Source: Aeromonas jandaei (GTDB taxonomy: Bacteria > Pseudomonadota > Gammaproteobacteria > Enterobacterales > Aeromonadaceae). From it: DNA of 64,000 nt. Below, one piece after another: positions 9,984 to 21,839 of the stretch. The number at the start of each line of letters is the position of its first letter. Within the stretch, counting starts at the first letter, position 1. A program made the translations under genes and the position numbers. The notes beneath the pieces are model-generated. The model saw only the letters and a program-made list of their open reading frames with translations, was not told where the DNA came from and did not search any database. Where the stretch lies: assembly GCF_037890695.1 (NCBI RefSeq), contig NZ_CP149571.1, positions 389,501-453,500 on the forward strand, in the 5' to 3' direction.

Positions 9984-10000
9984 AATTGGTCTTACCAATA
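9984..10000 (-). promoter_or_regulatory. PdhR operator 2
   Basis: AATTGGT-CTT-ACCAATA matches the PdhR consensus at 13 of 14 defined positions. It is 139 bases upstream of operator 1 in the ampD-pdhR spacer. No gene starts next to it, so either a distal pdhR promoter or repression by looping between the two sites would explain it. Confidence 0.85.
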
Positions 10001-10107
10001 TTCTTGAGCAGGCTCACAAATAACATTTGCGCAACCACAAACAAAAATGACCTGCCATAGAGGCAAGCCATTGATTTTAAAACCCAAACTAAATTTGAAT
10101 ATTTACT

Positions 10108-10677
10108 TTAACTATTGAGCATCTCGCGGAAGCGTGACCACTGAAAACTCTCCCCCGGATCCGTTTTACGCCCTGGCGCGATATCGCAATGGCCGACAAT
10201 TTTTTCCACGGTGACCGCCGGGTAACGGGCAGAGATGGCTCGGGTGAGCCCCACCAGTGCGAAATATTGCGCATCTGTATAGGGGGTTTCGTCCGTCCCC
10301 TCCAGCTCGATGCCGATGGAGAAATCATTGCACGCCTCCCTCCCCTGCCAGCTCGATACTCCGGCGTGCCAGGCGCGCGCGCCAAACGGCACATACTGCA
10401 CCAGCTCGCCATCGCGGCGGATCAGGCAGTGGGCCGAGACCCGCAGCTGATGGATACCGGCAAAATAGGGGTGAGCCTCGGGGTCGAGCCGTCCCATAAA
10501 AAGGTCGTCGATAAAGGGACCGCCAAACTCCCCCGGCGGCAGGCTGATGCCATGCACCACCAGTAGGGAGATATCGTCCGGCGCGGCCCGTTCGTTGTGA
10601 TGGGGAGAGGGAACCCGGCGAGCCTGCTGGCACCAGCCGGCATCATCAATGGAAAAAATGGGGTCAGAATGAGTCAT
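10108..10677 (-). CDS. ampD: 1,6-anhydro-N-acetylmuramyl-L-alanine amidase AmpD
   Basis: This cytoplasmic zinc amidase cleaves the peptide from anhydro-muropeptides during peptidoglycan recycling. By family knowledge its loss derepresses chromosomal beta-lactamase in several Gram-negative bacteria. The 189-residue protein shows the zinc-ligand blocks LLVVHGISLP and VGHCDIAPGRKTDPG (His and Asp ligands) and the catalytic glutamate region SIGIELEGTD. It has no signal peptide, as expected for AmpD and unlike periplasmic AmiD. In many gammaproteobacteria ampE follows ampD directly; here the next downstream gene is pdhR and no ampE is visible. Upstream, the divergent neighbour is a retropepsin-like gene preceding nadC, echoing the ampD-nadC adjacency of E. 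coli. Confidence 0.95.
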   Translation of the reverse strand: MTHSDPIFSIDDAGWCQQARRVPSPHHNERAAPDDISLLVVHGISLPPGEFGGPFIDDLFMGRLDPEAHPYFAGIHQLRVSAHCLIRRDGELVQYVPFGARAWHAGVSSWQGREACNDFSIGIELEGTDETPYTDAQYFALVGLTRAISARYPAVTVEKIVGHCDIAPGRKTDPGESFQWSRFREMLNS

Positions 10678-10800
10678 CGGCTACTCGATACGAGTTGAAC
10701 AAAAAAGCGCGATCCGGGCAGGCATCTTGTCACCAAGCCGCTGAATCAGTGGAAAAATGTGTGTTAGGCTGAGTCATCTTCCGCTCGCAATGGATGAGAT

Positions 10801-11271
10801 ATGCAGCACACGGCACGCTGGATGTGGTTACTGGCCTGGCTCTCTCTGATGGGTCTGCTGACCCTCTATTTTCACTCCCGCAGCCAACCCAGCGTCACCG
10901 CCAGCGGCGAACTGCTGCTGCAAGCCGACCAGAGCGGCCACTATCGTCTGGAGGGTGCCATCAACGGCTACCCGGTGCAACTGCTGCTCGATACCGGCGC
11001 CACCCGTGTCACCATCCCGCAGCAGGTTGCCAAGCGGCTGGGTCTGGCAGCCCGCGGCGGCAGCCAGGTCAACACGGCTGCGGGTCAGATCCGGGTCGGC
11101 AACGGCACCATCGAAACGCTGGCGATGGGGCCATTGACCTTGTACGATTTGGCCATCTTTATCAACCCGGCGGCTGAGGGCGACGAGGTGCTGGTTGGCA
11201 TGAACGCCCTAGGCCGGCTGGAGCTGGTTCAAAAAGAGCGGCAACTGCTGCTCAGACCCTTGCAGGAATAA
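10801..11271 (+). CDS. Membrane-anchored retropepsin-like aspartic protease
   Basis: This is a clan AA aspartic-protease-like protein of 156 residues. It has an N-terminal membrane anchor (WMWLLAWLSLMGLLTLYF, residues 7-24) and one retropepsin half-domain facing the periplasm. The active-site motif is LLLDTGATRVTIP (Asp-Thr-Gly) near residues 62-74, and a second structural block is DEVLVGMNALGRLEL. Such single-domain proteins act as dimers. Bacterial substrates are largely unknown and none can be inferred here. The gene ends three bases before the nadC start, so the two are very likely co-transcribed and translated together. The ATG at 10801 leads straight into the hydrophobic segment and is the natural start. 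Confidence 0.85.
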   Translation: MQHTARWMWLLAWLSLMGLLTLYFHSRSQPSVTASGELLLQADQSGHYRLEGAINGYPVQLLLDTGATRVTIPQQVAKRLGLAARGGSQVNTAAGQIRVGNGTIETLAMGPLTLYDLAIFINPAAEGDEVLVGMNALGRLELVQKERQLLLRPLQE

Positions 11272-12132
<861 letters not shown>

Positions 12133-12192
12133 GAGGAAGATTCACTCCACCCCGTCGTAAACGGGAAGATAGATAACAGGTCATGGACTTGC

Positions 12193-12215
12193 AAAAGGCG
12201 CCTCAGGCGCCTTTT
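12193..12215 (+). terminator. Rho-independent terminator after nadC
   Basis: Perfect stem AAAAGGCGCC/GGCGCCTTTT with a TCA loop, 60 bases beyond the nadC stop. Confidence 0.88.
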
Positions 12216-12363
12216 CTTTATGGCAGGAACCCTCTGCATAAGGAGTGTGATGGCGGGCCCTTTACAACTAGCAAAAAGAGTCGATAGAAGCTGCTTGCTA
12301 TATGATTTTCATCATGTTTTTAGCAAATGACAGAAAAGTGGTTAACAAAGGCTGCGATCTCTG

Positions 12364-12391
12364 TTGCCACCCTTGATAGCTCGGATAAGAT
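12364..12391 (+). promoter_or_regulatory. Candidate promoter of tapA
   Basis: TTGCCA (12364-12369) and TAAGAT (12386-12391) are separated by 16 bases, matching the sigma-70 -35 and -10 boxes at five and four of six positions. Transcription would start near 12398, leaving a leader of about 57 bases with AAAGGA before the tapA ATG. Confidence 0.45.
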
Positions 12392-12454
12392 ACTGACGTG
12401 TGGATGATTTTCCATCGGCACTTCCCAGGAACCAAGGACAAAAGGATATTTGAA

Positions 12455-12883
12455 ATGAAGAAACAATCAGGCTTTACCCTTATTGAATTGATGATCGTTG
12501 TGGCGATCGTCGCCATTCTGGCAGCAGTAGCTCTACCTGCGTATCAAAGCTACACACAGAGAGCAAAATTTACTGAAGTTATATCAGCTGTAGGCCCCGG
12601 AAAAACAGCCGTTGAAGTTTGTGTGCAAGGATACACTGGTGCGGCTGCTAATATTGGCGCTGACTGTGCAGCGGCCGGCACTGCCGCCGTATCTGCTGGC
12701 GCCACGACAAATTTGAGTGATGTAACAGTTACTAACGCAGCTGGTGTTATTACTATTTCTGGTATCGCCACCGCAGCACTTGGCAATTCAACATATGACT
12801 TGGTTACCTCTGGCGCAGTTACACCAGGGGCACAGGTACTTTGGAACATTTCAGGTTCATGCAGAACCGATGGCAAATGTTAA
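12455..12883 (+). CDS. tapA: Type IV pilin precursor TapA
   Basis: This is the major subunit of a type IV pilus of the Tap family. The 142-residue prepilin has the six-residue leader MKKQSG followed by the N-methylated helix [20 protein letters not shown] with Glu5; TapD would cut after the glycine. Mature length is 136 residues. Four cysteines lie in the mature protein, two near residues 63-80 and two in the C-terminal CRTDGKC. The start at 12455 is set by the leader and by AAAGGA upstream; an in-frame upstream extension has no pilin character. The variable half is Ala/Thr/Val rich and its codons look more AT-rich than those of tapB, consistent with the usual diversification of pilin genes. 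tapB begins three bases after the stop. Confidence 0.95.
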   Translation: MKKQSGFTLIELMIVVAIVAILAAVALPAYQSYTQRAKFTEVISAVGPGKTAVEVCVQGYTGAAANIGADCAAAGTAAVSAGATTNLSDVTVTNAAGVITISGIATAALGNSTYDLVTSGAVTPGAQVLWNISGSCRTDGKC

Positions 12884-12886
12884 CGG

Positions 12887-14593
12887 ATGACCTCTAGCCC
12901 CAACAGCGGCCTGGCATTAAGCCTGGCCGCCTCTTCACTGATAAGTGAGGAGGACTCCCAGCGCTATCTGAGCCAGGCCAAGGCCCAGCGTAAACCCTTT
13001 GTAACCTTCCTGATCGAGAACGAGATCCTTGAGAGCAAGGCTCTCGCCGATTTTTGCGAACTGGAGTATGGGGTACCTCTGCTGGATCTTGCAGCCTTCG
13101 ATTTGGCCGAGATCCCGCAGAAGTACCTCAATCAGAAGCTGATTGAAAAGCACCATGTGCTTCCCATATACACCCAAGGGCATACCCTCTATATCGCCAT
13201 GTCTGACCCGACCAATGTGTCGGCACTGGAAGACTTCGGCTTCAGCTTCGGTCTCCATACCGAAGCGCTGCTGGTCGAGGAGAACAAACTCACTGCGGCA
13301 ATAGGAAAATTGCTGGAAAGTGAGAACGATGCTCTCGGAATGGAGGATATCGATGAATCTGAAATCTCCGACCTCGAAGTATCCGATGAAAGCAGCAGGT
13401 TGGATGAGAGCGTCAATACCGCTGATGATGACGCCCCCATCGTCAAATACATCAACAAAATCATGATGGATGCCATCAAGCGTGGTGCCTCCGACCTGCA
13501 CTTTGAGCCCTACGAACAAAAATACCGCATTCGCTTTCGCATCGACGGCATCCTGCATGAAGTGGCCACGCCGCCGGTCAATCTGGCCAACCGTTTTTCT
13601 GCCCGTCTCAAAGTCATGGCGCGGCTCGATATCGCAGAGCGCCGGCTGCCGCAGGATGGCCGTATCAAGCTCAAGCTGTCGCGCAACAAGTCGATGGATA
13701 TGCGGGTCAACACCCTGCCCACAATGTGGGGCGAGAAAATTGTTATTCGTCTGCTCGATTCATCAGCTGCCCGTCTCAATATCGAGCAACTCGGCTTTGA
13801 CGACCGGCAAAAGGCGCAATATCTACGGGCACTCTCTAAACCTCAAGGCATGATCTTGGTCACCGGCCCGACCGGTTCGGGTAAAACAGTCTCGCTCTAT
13901 ACCGGTCTCAATATTCTCAACACTACCGAGGTGAACATCTCCACCGCCGAAGATCCGGTGGAGATCAACTTGCCCGGTGTCAACCAGGTGCAGGTCAACC
14001 CCAAGGCTGGGCTGACCTTTGCCAGCGCCCTGCGCTCCTTCTTGCGGCAAGACCCGGATGTGGTGATGGTGGGGGAGATCCGCGATCTGGAGACGGCAGA
14101 AATAGCCATCAAGGCCGCCCAGACCGGTCACCTGGTACTATCCACCCTGCACACCAACTCAGCCGCCGAAACCCTAACCCGGATGATGAACATGGGAGTG
14201 CCAGCCTTTAATATCGCCTCCTCGGTGACCCTGATCATGGCCCAGCGGCTGGCACGCAAACTGTGTGACCACTGCAAGGCTCCCGAAGTAGTGCCGGAAG
14301 CAGAGTTACTGGAGCTGGGTTTTACTCAGCAGCAACTGGCGGCGGGGCTGCGGCTGTTCAAACCGGTCGGCTGCAAGGAGTGCTCTGGTGGATACAAGGG
14401 TCGGGTCGGTATCTACGAGATCATGCTGATGTCGGAAAACATCGCAAAGCTGATCATGCAGGGGGCCAACTCGCTACAAATAGCGGCCATAGCCCAGAAA
14501 GAGGGGATGCGTACCTTACGTATGTCAGGATTGGAAAAGGCTCGCCTTGGCGTCACCAGTCTGGCGGAGGTCAACCGGGTGACAACGAATTGA
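12887..14593 (+). CDS. tapB: Type IV pilus extension ATPase TapB (PilB)
   Basis: This is the cytoplasmic hexameric ATPase that powers pilus assembly. The 568-residue protein has an N-terminal MshEN/GSPII_E domain (about residues 1-150) and an acidic linker. The secretion ATPase core follows, with Walker A GPTGSGKT, an Asp box, Walker [10 protein letters not shown] and the His box [13 protein letters not shown]. The C-terminal tetracysteine zinc motif is CDHCKAPE followed by [12 protein letters not shown]. Length and motif set are those of PilB rather than the retraction ATPase PilT, which lacks the long N-terminal domain. No pilT is seen nearby. It follows tapA with a three-base gap; 145 bases, including AT-rich spacer, separate it from tapC. 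Confidence 0.96.
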   Translation: MTSSPNSGLALSLAASSLISEEDSQRYLSQAKAQRKPFVTFLIENEILESKALADFCELEYGVPLLDLAAFDLAEIPQKYLNQKLIEKHHVLPIYTQGHTLYIAMSDPTNVSALEDFGFSFGLHTEALLVEENKLTAAIGKLLESENDALGMEDIDESEISDLEVSDESSRLDESVNTADDDAPIVKYINKIMMDAIKRGASDLHFEPYEQKYRIRFRIDGILHEVATPPVNLANRFSARLKVMARLDIAERRLPQDGRIKLKLSRNKSMDMRVNTLPTMWGEKIVIRLLDSSAARLNIEQLGFDDRQKAQYLRALSKPQGMILVTGPTGSGKTVSLYTGLNILNTTEVNISTAEDPVEINLPGVNQVQVNPKAGLTFASALRSFLRQDPDVVMVGEIRDLETAEIAIKAAQTGHLVLSTLHTNSAAETLTRMMNMGVPAFNIASSVTLIMAQRLARKLCDHCKAPEVVPEAELLELGFTQQQLAAGLRLFKPVGCKECSGGYKGRVGIYEIMLMSENIAKLIMQGANSLQIAAIAQKEGMRTLRMSGLEKARLGVTSLAEVNRVTTN

Positions 14594-14738
14594 TTGCTCA
14601 TCCCGATAGCAAGCATCAGAGTGCATAAACACGGGTAAAAGATATTGACCGGGTAGCTGTCAGCCACTTAGGCAAGACATCAAATCCGACGGTTCAGGGG
14701 TTATCCTCTTCCCTCCAGTCCATTTGCAGGATGCATCG

Positions 14739-15980
14739 ATGGCAACGCTGACCAAGAAAACCAATGCCCCGAAAAAAGTCTTCGCCTTTCGCTGGCAAGG
14801 GGTAAACCGCAAAGGACAAAAAGTCTCTGGCGAGCTTCAAGCAGAGAACATAGCCACAGTGAAGGCAGAGCTGCGCAAGCAGGGCGTCAATGTCACCAAG
14901 GTTGCCAAGAAGAGTCAGGGGCTCTTCTCCAAGGGCGGCGCCAAGATCAAACCGATGGATATTGCCATCGTATCGCGCCAGATCACTACCATGCTCTCCG
15001 CCGGCGTTCCTCTGGTACAAAGCCTGCAAATCATCGCCCGCAGCCACGAAAAAGCATCCATGCGCGAACTTATGGGAGAAATTGCCGCTGATGTCGAAAC
15101 CGGCACCCCCATGTCGGAAGCGCTGCGCCGTCATCCTCTCTACTTTGACGATCTCTATTGCGATCTAGTGGAAGCTGGCGAGCAGTCCGGCGCGCTGGAA
15201 ACCATCTATGACCGCATCGCTACCTACCGCGAGAAATCAGAAGCACTCAAGTCGAAGATCAAGAAGGCGATGTTCTACCCAACCATGGTTATCCTGGTTG
15301 CGATTGTCGTTACCTCCATCCTGTTGCTGTTCGTCATCCCGCAATTCGAAGATATCTTCAAAAGCTTCGGTGCCGAGCTGCCTGCATTTACGCAGTTTGT
15401 TATCGGCATCTCCCGCTTTATGCAGAACTGGTGGTACGTTTTCTTCGGCGGAATCGCGCTGGCCATCTTTCTCTATGTCCGTGCCTGGCGAGCCTCCCAG
15501 AAGGTAAAAGACAATACCGACAAGTTTGTGCTCACGATTCCGGTAGTCGGGATGATCCTGCACAAAGCAGCCATGGCCCGCTTTGCCCGCACCCTATCCA
15601 CCACCTTCTCGGCGGGGATTCCACTGGTCGATGCCTTGGTTTCAGCTGCTGGCGCCTCAGGTAACTATGTCTATCGCACCGCCGTGATGGCCATTCGCAA
15701 CGAGGTGGTAGCCGGCATGCAGATCAACGTGGCGATGAGCACCGTCGATCTTTTCCCCGACATGGTGATCCAGATGGTGATGATCGGCGAGGAGTCCGGC
15801 GCCATAGATGATATGCTCTCCAAGGTCGCCACCATCTTTGAACAGGAGGTCGACGATCTGGTCGATGGCCTCACCAGCCTGCTGGAACCTCTTATCATGG
15901 TGGTACTGGGGGTGCTGGTTGGCGGTATGGTGGTTGCCATGTATCTGCCCATCTTTAAACTGGGGTCAGTTATCCACTGA
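14739..15980 (+). CDS. tapC: Type IV pilus inner-membrane platform protein TapC (PilC)
   Basis: This polytopic inner-membrane protein is the platform on which TapB drives pilin polymerisation. The 413-residue protein carries two GspF/PilC repeats (about residues 70-200 and 275-395). Membrane segments include PTMVILVAIVVTSILLLFVI near residue 180 and the terminal LIMVVLGVLVGGMVVAMYLP. Motifs such as RQITTMLSAGVPLVQSL and the repeat FARTLSTTFSAGIPLVDAL are diagnostic. The ATG at 14739 follows AGGATGCATCG and gives the expected MATLTKK start; a TTG 15 bases upstream is less likely. It ends 22 bases before tapD and is probably in the same transcript. Confidence 0.96.
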   Translation: MATLTKKTNAPKKVFAFRWQGVNRKGQKVSGELQAENIATVKAELRKQGVNVTKVAKKSQGLFSKGGAKIKPMDIAIVSRQITTMLSAGVPLVQSLQIIARSHEKASMRELMGEIAADVETGTPMSEALRRHPLYFDDLYCDLVEAGEQSGALETIYDRIATYREKSEALKSKIKKAMFYPTMVILVAIVVTSILLLFVIPQFEDIFKSFGAELPAFTQFVIGISRFMQNWWYVFFGGIALAIFLYVRAWRASQKVKDNTDKFVLTIPVVGMILHKAAMARFARTLSTTFSAGIPLVDALVSAAGASGNYVYRTAVMAIRNEVVAGMQINVAMSTVDLFPDMVIQMVMIGEESGAIDDMLSKVATIFEQEVDDLVDGLTSLLEPLIMVVLGVLVGGMVVAMYLPIFKLGSVIH

Positions 15981-16002
15981 CCTTCAACCAATCCGAGACA
16001 CC

Positions 16003-16875
16003 ATGTTGTTGATCACTGATGTTTTCCATAGCCTCCCCTGGCTCTACTTCTCGTTGGTTTTTCTCTTCTCCCTGATGATCGGCAGCTTTCTCAACGTGGT
16101 GATCCATCGCTTGCCCATTATGTTGGAACGAGAATGGCAGGCTGAATATAGAGGCTACTTCACCCCCGATGAAGAGCAATTAACCGAACCGCGCTACAAC
16201 CTGATGGTACCGCGCTCGGCCTGCCCCCATTGCGGCCATGCCATCACCGCACTGGAAAACATCCCGCTGTTAAGCTGGCTCTGGCTCAAAGGGCGCTGTG
16301 GTGAGTGCCAAGCCCCTATTTCGGCCCGCTATCCGCTGGTTGAACTGCTGACAGCGCTGCTCTCGGTGGCCGTAGCCATGGTGATCTCACCGGGTTGGGG
16401 TGCCCTTGTCGCCCTGCTGCTGACCTGGGTATTGGTGGCACTCACTTTCATCGATCTGGACAAGATGCTGCTGCCAGACCAGCTGACCCTGCCGCTGCTG
16501 TGGGGCGGTTTGCTGTTCAACCTGATCGGTGGTTTTGCACCGCTTGCTGATGCTGTGATCGGCGCCATGGCAGGATATCTGGTGCTCTGGAGCCTCTACT
16601 GGGCTTTCAAACTGCTGACCGGCAAGGAAGGGATGGGGTATGGCGACTTCAAGTTGCTGGCGGCACTGGGAGCCTGGCTCGGCTGGCAGGCACTGCCGAT
16701 CATACTGCTGCTCTCATCTTTGGTTGGTGCCATCATCGGCATCTCGCTCATAGCCCTGCGCAAACACCATCAGGGTAACCCCATCCCCTTTGGCCCCTAC
16801 CTCGCCATCGCGGGCTGGATTGCGCTGCTATGGGGCGATACCATCACCCGCTGGTATCTCACCACCATCCTCTGA
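16003..16875 (+). CDS. tapD: Prepilin peptidase / N-methyltransferase TapD
   Basis: This bifunctional inner-membrane aspartic protease removes prepilin leaders and N-methylates the new terminus. In A. hydrophila TapD is known to serve both the Tap pilus and type II secretion, including aerolysin export. The 290-residue length equals the published A. hydrophila protein. The N-terminal cytoplasmic domain has the paired cysteine motifs CPHC and CGEC. The catalytic aspartates are in FIDLDKMLLPDQLTLP and GMGYGDFKLLAALGAWLG. There are about eight membrane segments. The ATG at 16003 is chosen because upstream sequence overlaps tapC and has no family character. It closes the tapABCD unit; coaE follows after 17 bases. 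Confidence 0.97.
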   Translation: MLLITDVFHSLPWLYFSLVFLFSLMIGSFLNVVIHRLPIMLEREWQAEYRGYFTPDEEQLTEPRYNLMVPRSACPHCGHAITALENIPLLSWLWLKGRCGECQAPISARYPLVELLTALLSVAVAMVISPGWGALVALLLTWVLVALTFIDLDKMLLPDQLTLPLLWGGLLFNLIGGFAPLADAVIGAMAGYLVLWSLYWAFKLLTGKEGMGYGDFKLLAALGAWLGWQALPIILLLSSLVGAIIGISLIALRKHHQGNPIPFGPYLAIAGWIALLWGDTITRWYLTTIL

Positions 16876-16892
16876 AACAGGCGCACTGACTC

Positions 16893-17501
16893 ATGTATGT
16901 AGTTGCAATAACCGGCGGCATCGGCAGCGGCAAGACGACAATTGCCAACCAGTTTACCGAGCTGGGCATCGACGTCGTGGATGCCGATGTGATTGCCCGC
17001 GAGGTCGTTGAGTCCGGCACCCCGGCTCTCGCAGCCATCGCCGACCACTTTGGCCCTGATGTCATTACCCCCGACGGTCAGCTGGATCGCCGCCGCCTGC
17101 GCGAACAGGTCTTCAGTGACCCATCGGCCAAAGCATGGCTCAATGCCCTGCTCCACCCGCTCATTCGCAGCGAGATGCAGCGCCAGTGCGCCGCAGCCAG
17201 CTCCCCCTACTGCCTGCTGGTCGTGCCGCTACTGGTGGAAAACAAGCTCACCGGCCTGGCCAACAGGGTACTGGTGGTCGATGTAGACGAGGCGACCCAA
17301 ATCGAGCGCACCTGCCGCCGGGATGGCGTTACCCCCGAACAGGCCAAGGCCATCATCGCGGCACAGGCCAGCCGGTCGGAGCGCCTGGCAGCGGCAGATG
17401 ATGTCGTCGAGAACGGCAATGGCAGCGAAATGGCGATAAAAGCGCGGATTTTAACGCTGCACGAAACATATCTGGCATTTGCCTCTCAACAAGCCGGTTA
17501 A
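16893..17501 (+). CDS. coaE: Dephospho-CoA kinase
   Basis: This enzyme performs the last step of coenzyme A synthesis, phosphorylating the 3'-hydroxyl of dephospho-CoA with ATP. The 202-residue protein starts with the P-loop [18 protein letters not shown], followed by the family blocks [13 protein letters not shown] and [11 protein letters not shown], and the lid-region RCRRDG-like stretch [18 protein letters not shown]. Length is typical. It lies in the tapD-coaE-zapD-yacG string, the order known as the pilD-coaE-zapD-yacG neighbourhood in many gammaproteobacteria. Confidence 0.97.
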   Translation: MYVVAITGGIGSGKTTIANQFTELGIDVVDADVIAREVVESGTPALAAIADHFGPDVITPDGQLDRRRLREQVFSDPSAKAWLNALLHPLIRSEMQRQCAAASSPYCLLVVPLLVENKLTGLANRVLVVDVDEATQIERTCRRDGVTPEQAKAIIAAQASRSERLAAADDVVENGNGSEMAIKARILTLHETYLAFASQQAG

Positions 17502-17545
17502 CAGTGAGTACACTAGGCCGGATTTATGGCTGGCCAGGATTAGGC

Positions 17546-18268
17546 ATGATTTACGATTTCCCCCTCAATGAAAAAAGCCGGACCTATCTTCGTCTGGAAT
17601 CCCTGTTTTCCCAGATCCGCGACAATCTGGAGAACAACCAGCCCTGGGCTCATATCGCCTTCTTCAAAGGGTTGTTCGATCTGCAGGAGCTGCTGGAGCG
17701 TGGTGACCTGCGTGCCGACCTGATCAAGGATCTCGAGCGTCTCGGCCAGCGCCTGAGCCACTGGGCCAGCCTGCCCGACGTCGATCTGGAGCAGATCAAG
17801 CAGATGCAGCACGAGAGCAGCCAGCTATCCCGTAGCCTGCTCAACTCCCCGCGTCCCGGCGCTCGCCTGAAAGAGGATCGCCTGCTCGGCTCCATCCGTC
17901 AGCGCTTCTCCATCCCGGGTGGTCTGTGCGCCTTCGACGTACCGCAGTTGCACCACTGGCTCGGTACGCCAGCCATTACCCGCCATCAGCAAATGCAGCT
18001 GTGGCTGAGCGACATTACCCTGCTGATGAATGCCATCACCCTGTTGCTGCGCCTGTGGCGCGAATCAGGCAGTTTCAGCGAGCAGGTAGCGACCAATGGT
18101 TTCTTCCAGGATACAGCCGAGAGCGCCGAGCTTATCCGCATCAAGCTGCCGGGCAACCTCTGCTGCTACCCCACCCTGAGCGGCCACAAGAACCGCTTTG
18201 CGCTGCGCTTCCTGCCAACCGGCGAACAGCCGATTGGCGATGTGCCATTCCAGCTCGCCTGCTGTTAA
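17546..18268 (+). CDS. zapD: Cell division protein ZapD
   Basis: ZapD binds the C-terminal tail of FtsZ and bundles its filaments at midcell. The protein has about 240 residues from the ATG at 17546 and opens with MIYDFPLNEKSRTYLRLE, the conserved ZapD N-terminus. It is largely helical in its first two thirds and ends with the beta-rich region LIRIKLPGNLCCYPTLSGHK. A GTG at 17504, next to the coaE stop, would add 14 residues, but the N-terminus then departs from the family and the ATG has AGGATTAGG upstream. It sits between coaE and yacG. Confidence 0.93.
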   Translation: MIYDFPLNEKSRTYLRLESLFSQIRDNLENNQPWAHIAFFKGLFDLQELLERGDLRADLIKDLERLGQRLSHWASLPDVDLEQIKQMQHESSQLSRSLLNSPRPGARLKEDRLLGSIRQRFSIPGGLCAFDVPQLHHWLGTPAITRHQQMQLWLSDITLLMNAITLLLRLWRESGSFSEQVATNGFFQDTAESAELIRIKLPGNLCCYPTLSGHKNRFALRFLPTGEQPIGDVPFQLACC

Positions 18269-18277
18269 GGAGTGCTC

Positions 18278-18472
18278 ATGGTCACCAAGGTAAAGTGCCC
18301 GACCTGCCAGAGCGAAGTGGAATGGGGCCCGCAGAGCCCGTTTCGCCCTTTCTGCAGCAAGCGCTGCCAGCTGATCGATCTCGGCGAGTGGGCCGATGAG
18401 GAGAAGCGGATCCCCGGGGAGATCAACCCTGACCTGCTGCCAGAGCCGGAAGAGGGTGATCAGTGGCTATAA
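18278..18472 (+). CDS. yacG: DNA gyrase inhibitor YacG (zinc protein)
   Basis: This 64-residue zinc-ribbon protein binds GyrB and inhibits gyrase in E. coli. The four zinc-ligand cysteines are in [10 protein letters not shown] and [14 protein letters not shown], followed by an acidic tail ending EPEEGDQWL. The ATG at 18278 follows TAAGGAG by five bases and is preferred over a GTG six bases upstream. It is the last gene of the coaE-zapD-yacG string and is followed by a terminator. Confidence 0.95.
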   Translation: MVTKVKCPTCQSEVEWGPQSPFRPFCSKRCQLIDLGEWADEEKRIPGEINPDLLPEPEEGDQWL

Positions 18473-18500
18473 GCCAGAGGTCGCTCGATTCTGCAAAGTA

Positions 18501-18524
18501 AAAAGGGCCATACGGCCCTTTTTT
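18501..18524 (+). terminator. Rho-independent terminator after yacG
   Basis: Stem AAAAGGGCC/GGCCCTTTT with loop ATAC, followed by further T residues. It lies 28 bases after the yacG stop and may also serve mutT, which converges from the right. Confidence 0.85.
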
Positions 18525-18544
18525 CATAGCCAGATAACGGCAGG

Positions 18545-18949
18545 TTACGCTTGGCGCGCCTGTAGGCGCGCCACTATCGGACCGTTGGCATCGGGGAAGT
18601 GGTAGTTGTGCAGTTCGGCGACCGGCACCCATAAACACTCCTGACCCTCTTTACCAAAGGGTTCACCGCTGAAACGGGTCACCTTCCAGATATCAAGCAG
18701 TACCTGCTTCTCCGGGTAGTCGTGATGCAGCTCCATGAAGGGAGCACAATCCTGCACCCGGATCCCGATCTCTTCCCACAGCTCCCGATCCAGCGCGGTC
18801 AGCAGATCCTCACCGGACTCGACCTTGCCACCGGGAAACTCCCAGCGATCGCCCTGATGGCGATCGGCAGAGCGCTTGGCAATGAAGATATCCCCCTGCT
18901 CGTTCTCGATGACACCAACGGCCACCCAGATCCGTTTTTTCTGTTCCAT
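18545..18949 (-). CDS. mutT: 8-oxo-dGTP diphosphatase MutT
   Basis: This Nudix hydrolase removes 8-oxo-dGTP from the nucleotide pool and so prevents A:T to C:G transversions. The 134-residue protein contains a full Nudix box, GGKVESGEDLLTALDRELWE continuing EIGI, which fits GX5EX7REUXEEXGU. The N-terminal strand RIWVAVGVI and the substrate-loop sequence FIAKRSADRHQGDRWEFPGG are typical of MutT. The ATG at 18949 follows AGAGGTAATTG. It lies directly downstream of secA, as in many gammaproteobacteria. Confidence 0.95.
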   Translation of the reverse strand: MEQKKRIWVAVGVIENEQGDIFIAKRSADRHQGDRWEFPGGKVESGEDLLTALDRELWEEIGIRVQDCAPFMELHHDYPEKQVLLDIWKVTRFSGEPFGKEGQECLWVPVAELHNYHFPDANGPIVARLQARQA

Positions 18950-18983
18950 CAATTACCTCTGTTCGCTTGTTGCCACCAATAAC

Positions 18984-19006
18984 AAGGCGGGCACTGGGCC
19001 CGCCTT
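18984..19006 (-). terminator. Hairpin after secA
   Basis: Perfect nine-pair inverted repeat AAGGCGGGC/GCCCGCCTT with loop ACTGG, located between secA and mutT. On the minus strand the following bases are TTGTTATT, an imperfect T-run, so it may terminate only partly and let mutT be read from secA. Confidence 0.55.
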
Positions 19007-19023
19007 TTATGGCATCGGGTCGA

Positions 19024-21744
<2,721 letters not shown>

Positions 21745-21796
21745 GGGTACCAACTATTTCTGGTTATATAAAGCGTTCCGTCACTGGAACCTGAAG

Positions 21797-21839
21797 AAAA
21801 AACCTAACCCCGGCTGGCACTGAGAAAGCGTGCGGGGTT
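21797..21839 (-). terminator. Terminator-like element between the M23 gene and secA
   Basis: On the minus strand the inverted repeat AACCCCG/CGGGGTT (21833-21839 with 21806-21812) has a 20-base loop. It spans the M23 stop codon and is followed by AGG and a run of six T. It could act as an attenuator before secA; the long loop makes the strength uncertain. Confidence 0.45.

Larger units (their letters stand above)
12133..12454 (+). other. Intergenic region between nadC and tapA
   Basis: This 322-base gap holds the nadC terminator (12193-12215) and a candidate promoter for tapA (12364-12391). The DNA from about 12270 on is clearly richer in A and T than the flanking genes. I searched for the sigma-54 pattern TGGCAC-N5-TTGCW, which drives pilin genes in some genera, and found no acceptable match. 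No further open frame with a ribosome binding site was seen. Confidence 0.6.

Noticed and set aside
12221..12454. Possible sigma-54 promoter for tapA around TGGCAGG at 12220.
   Set aside because: The GG-to-GC distance is two bases too long, and the site abuts the nadC terminator far from the gene.
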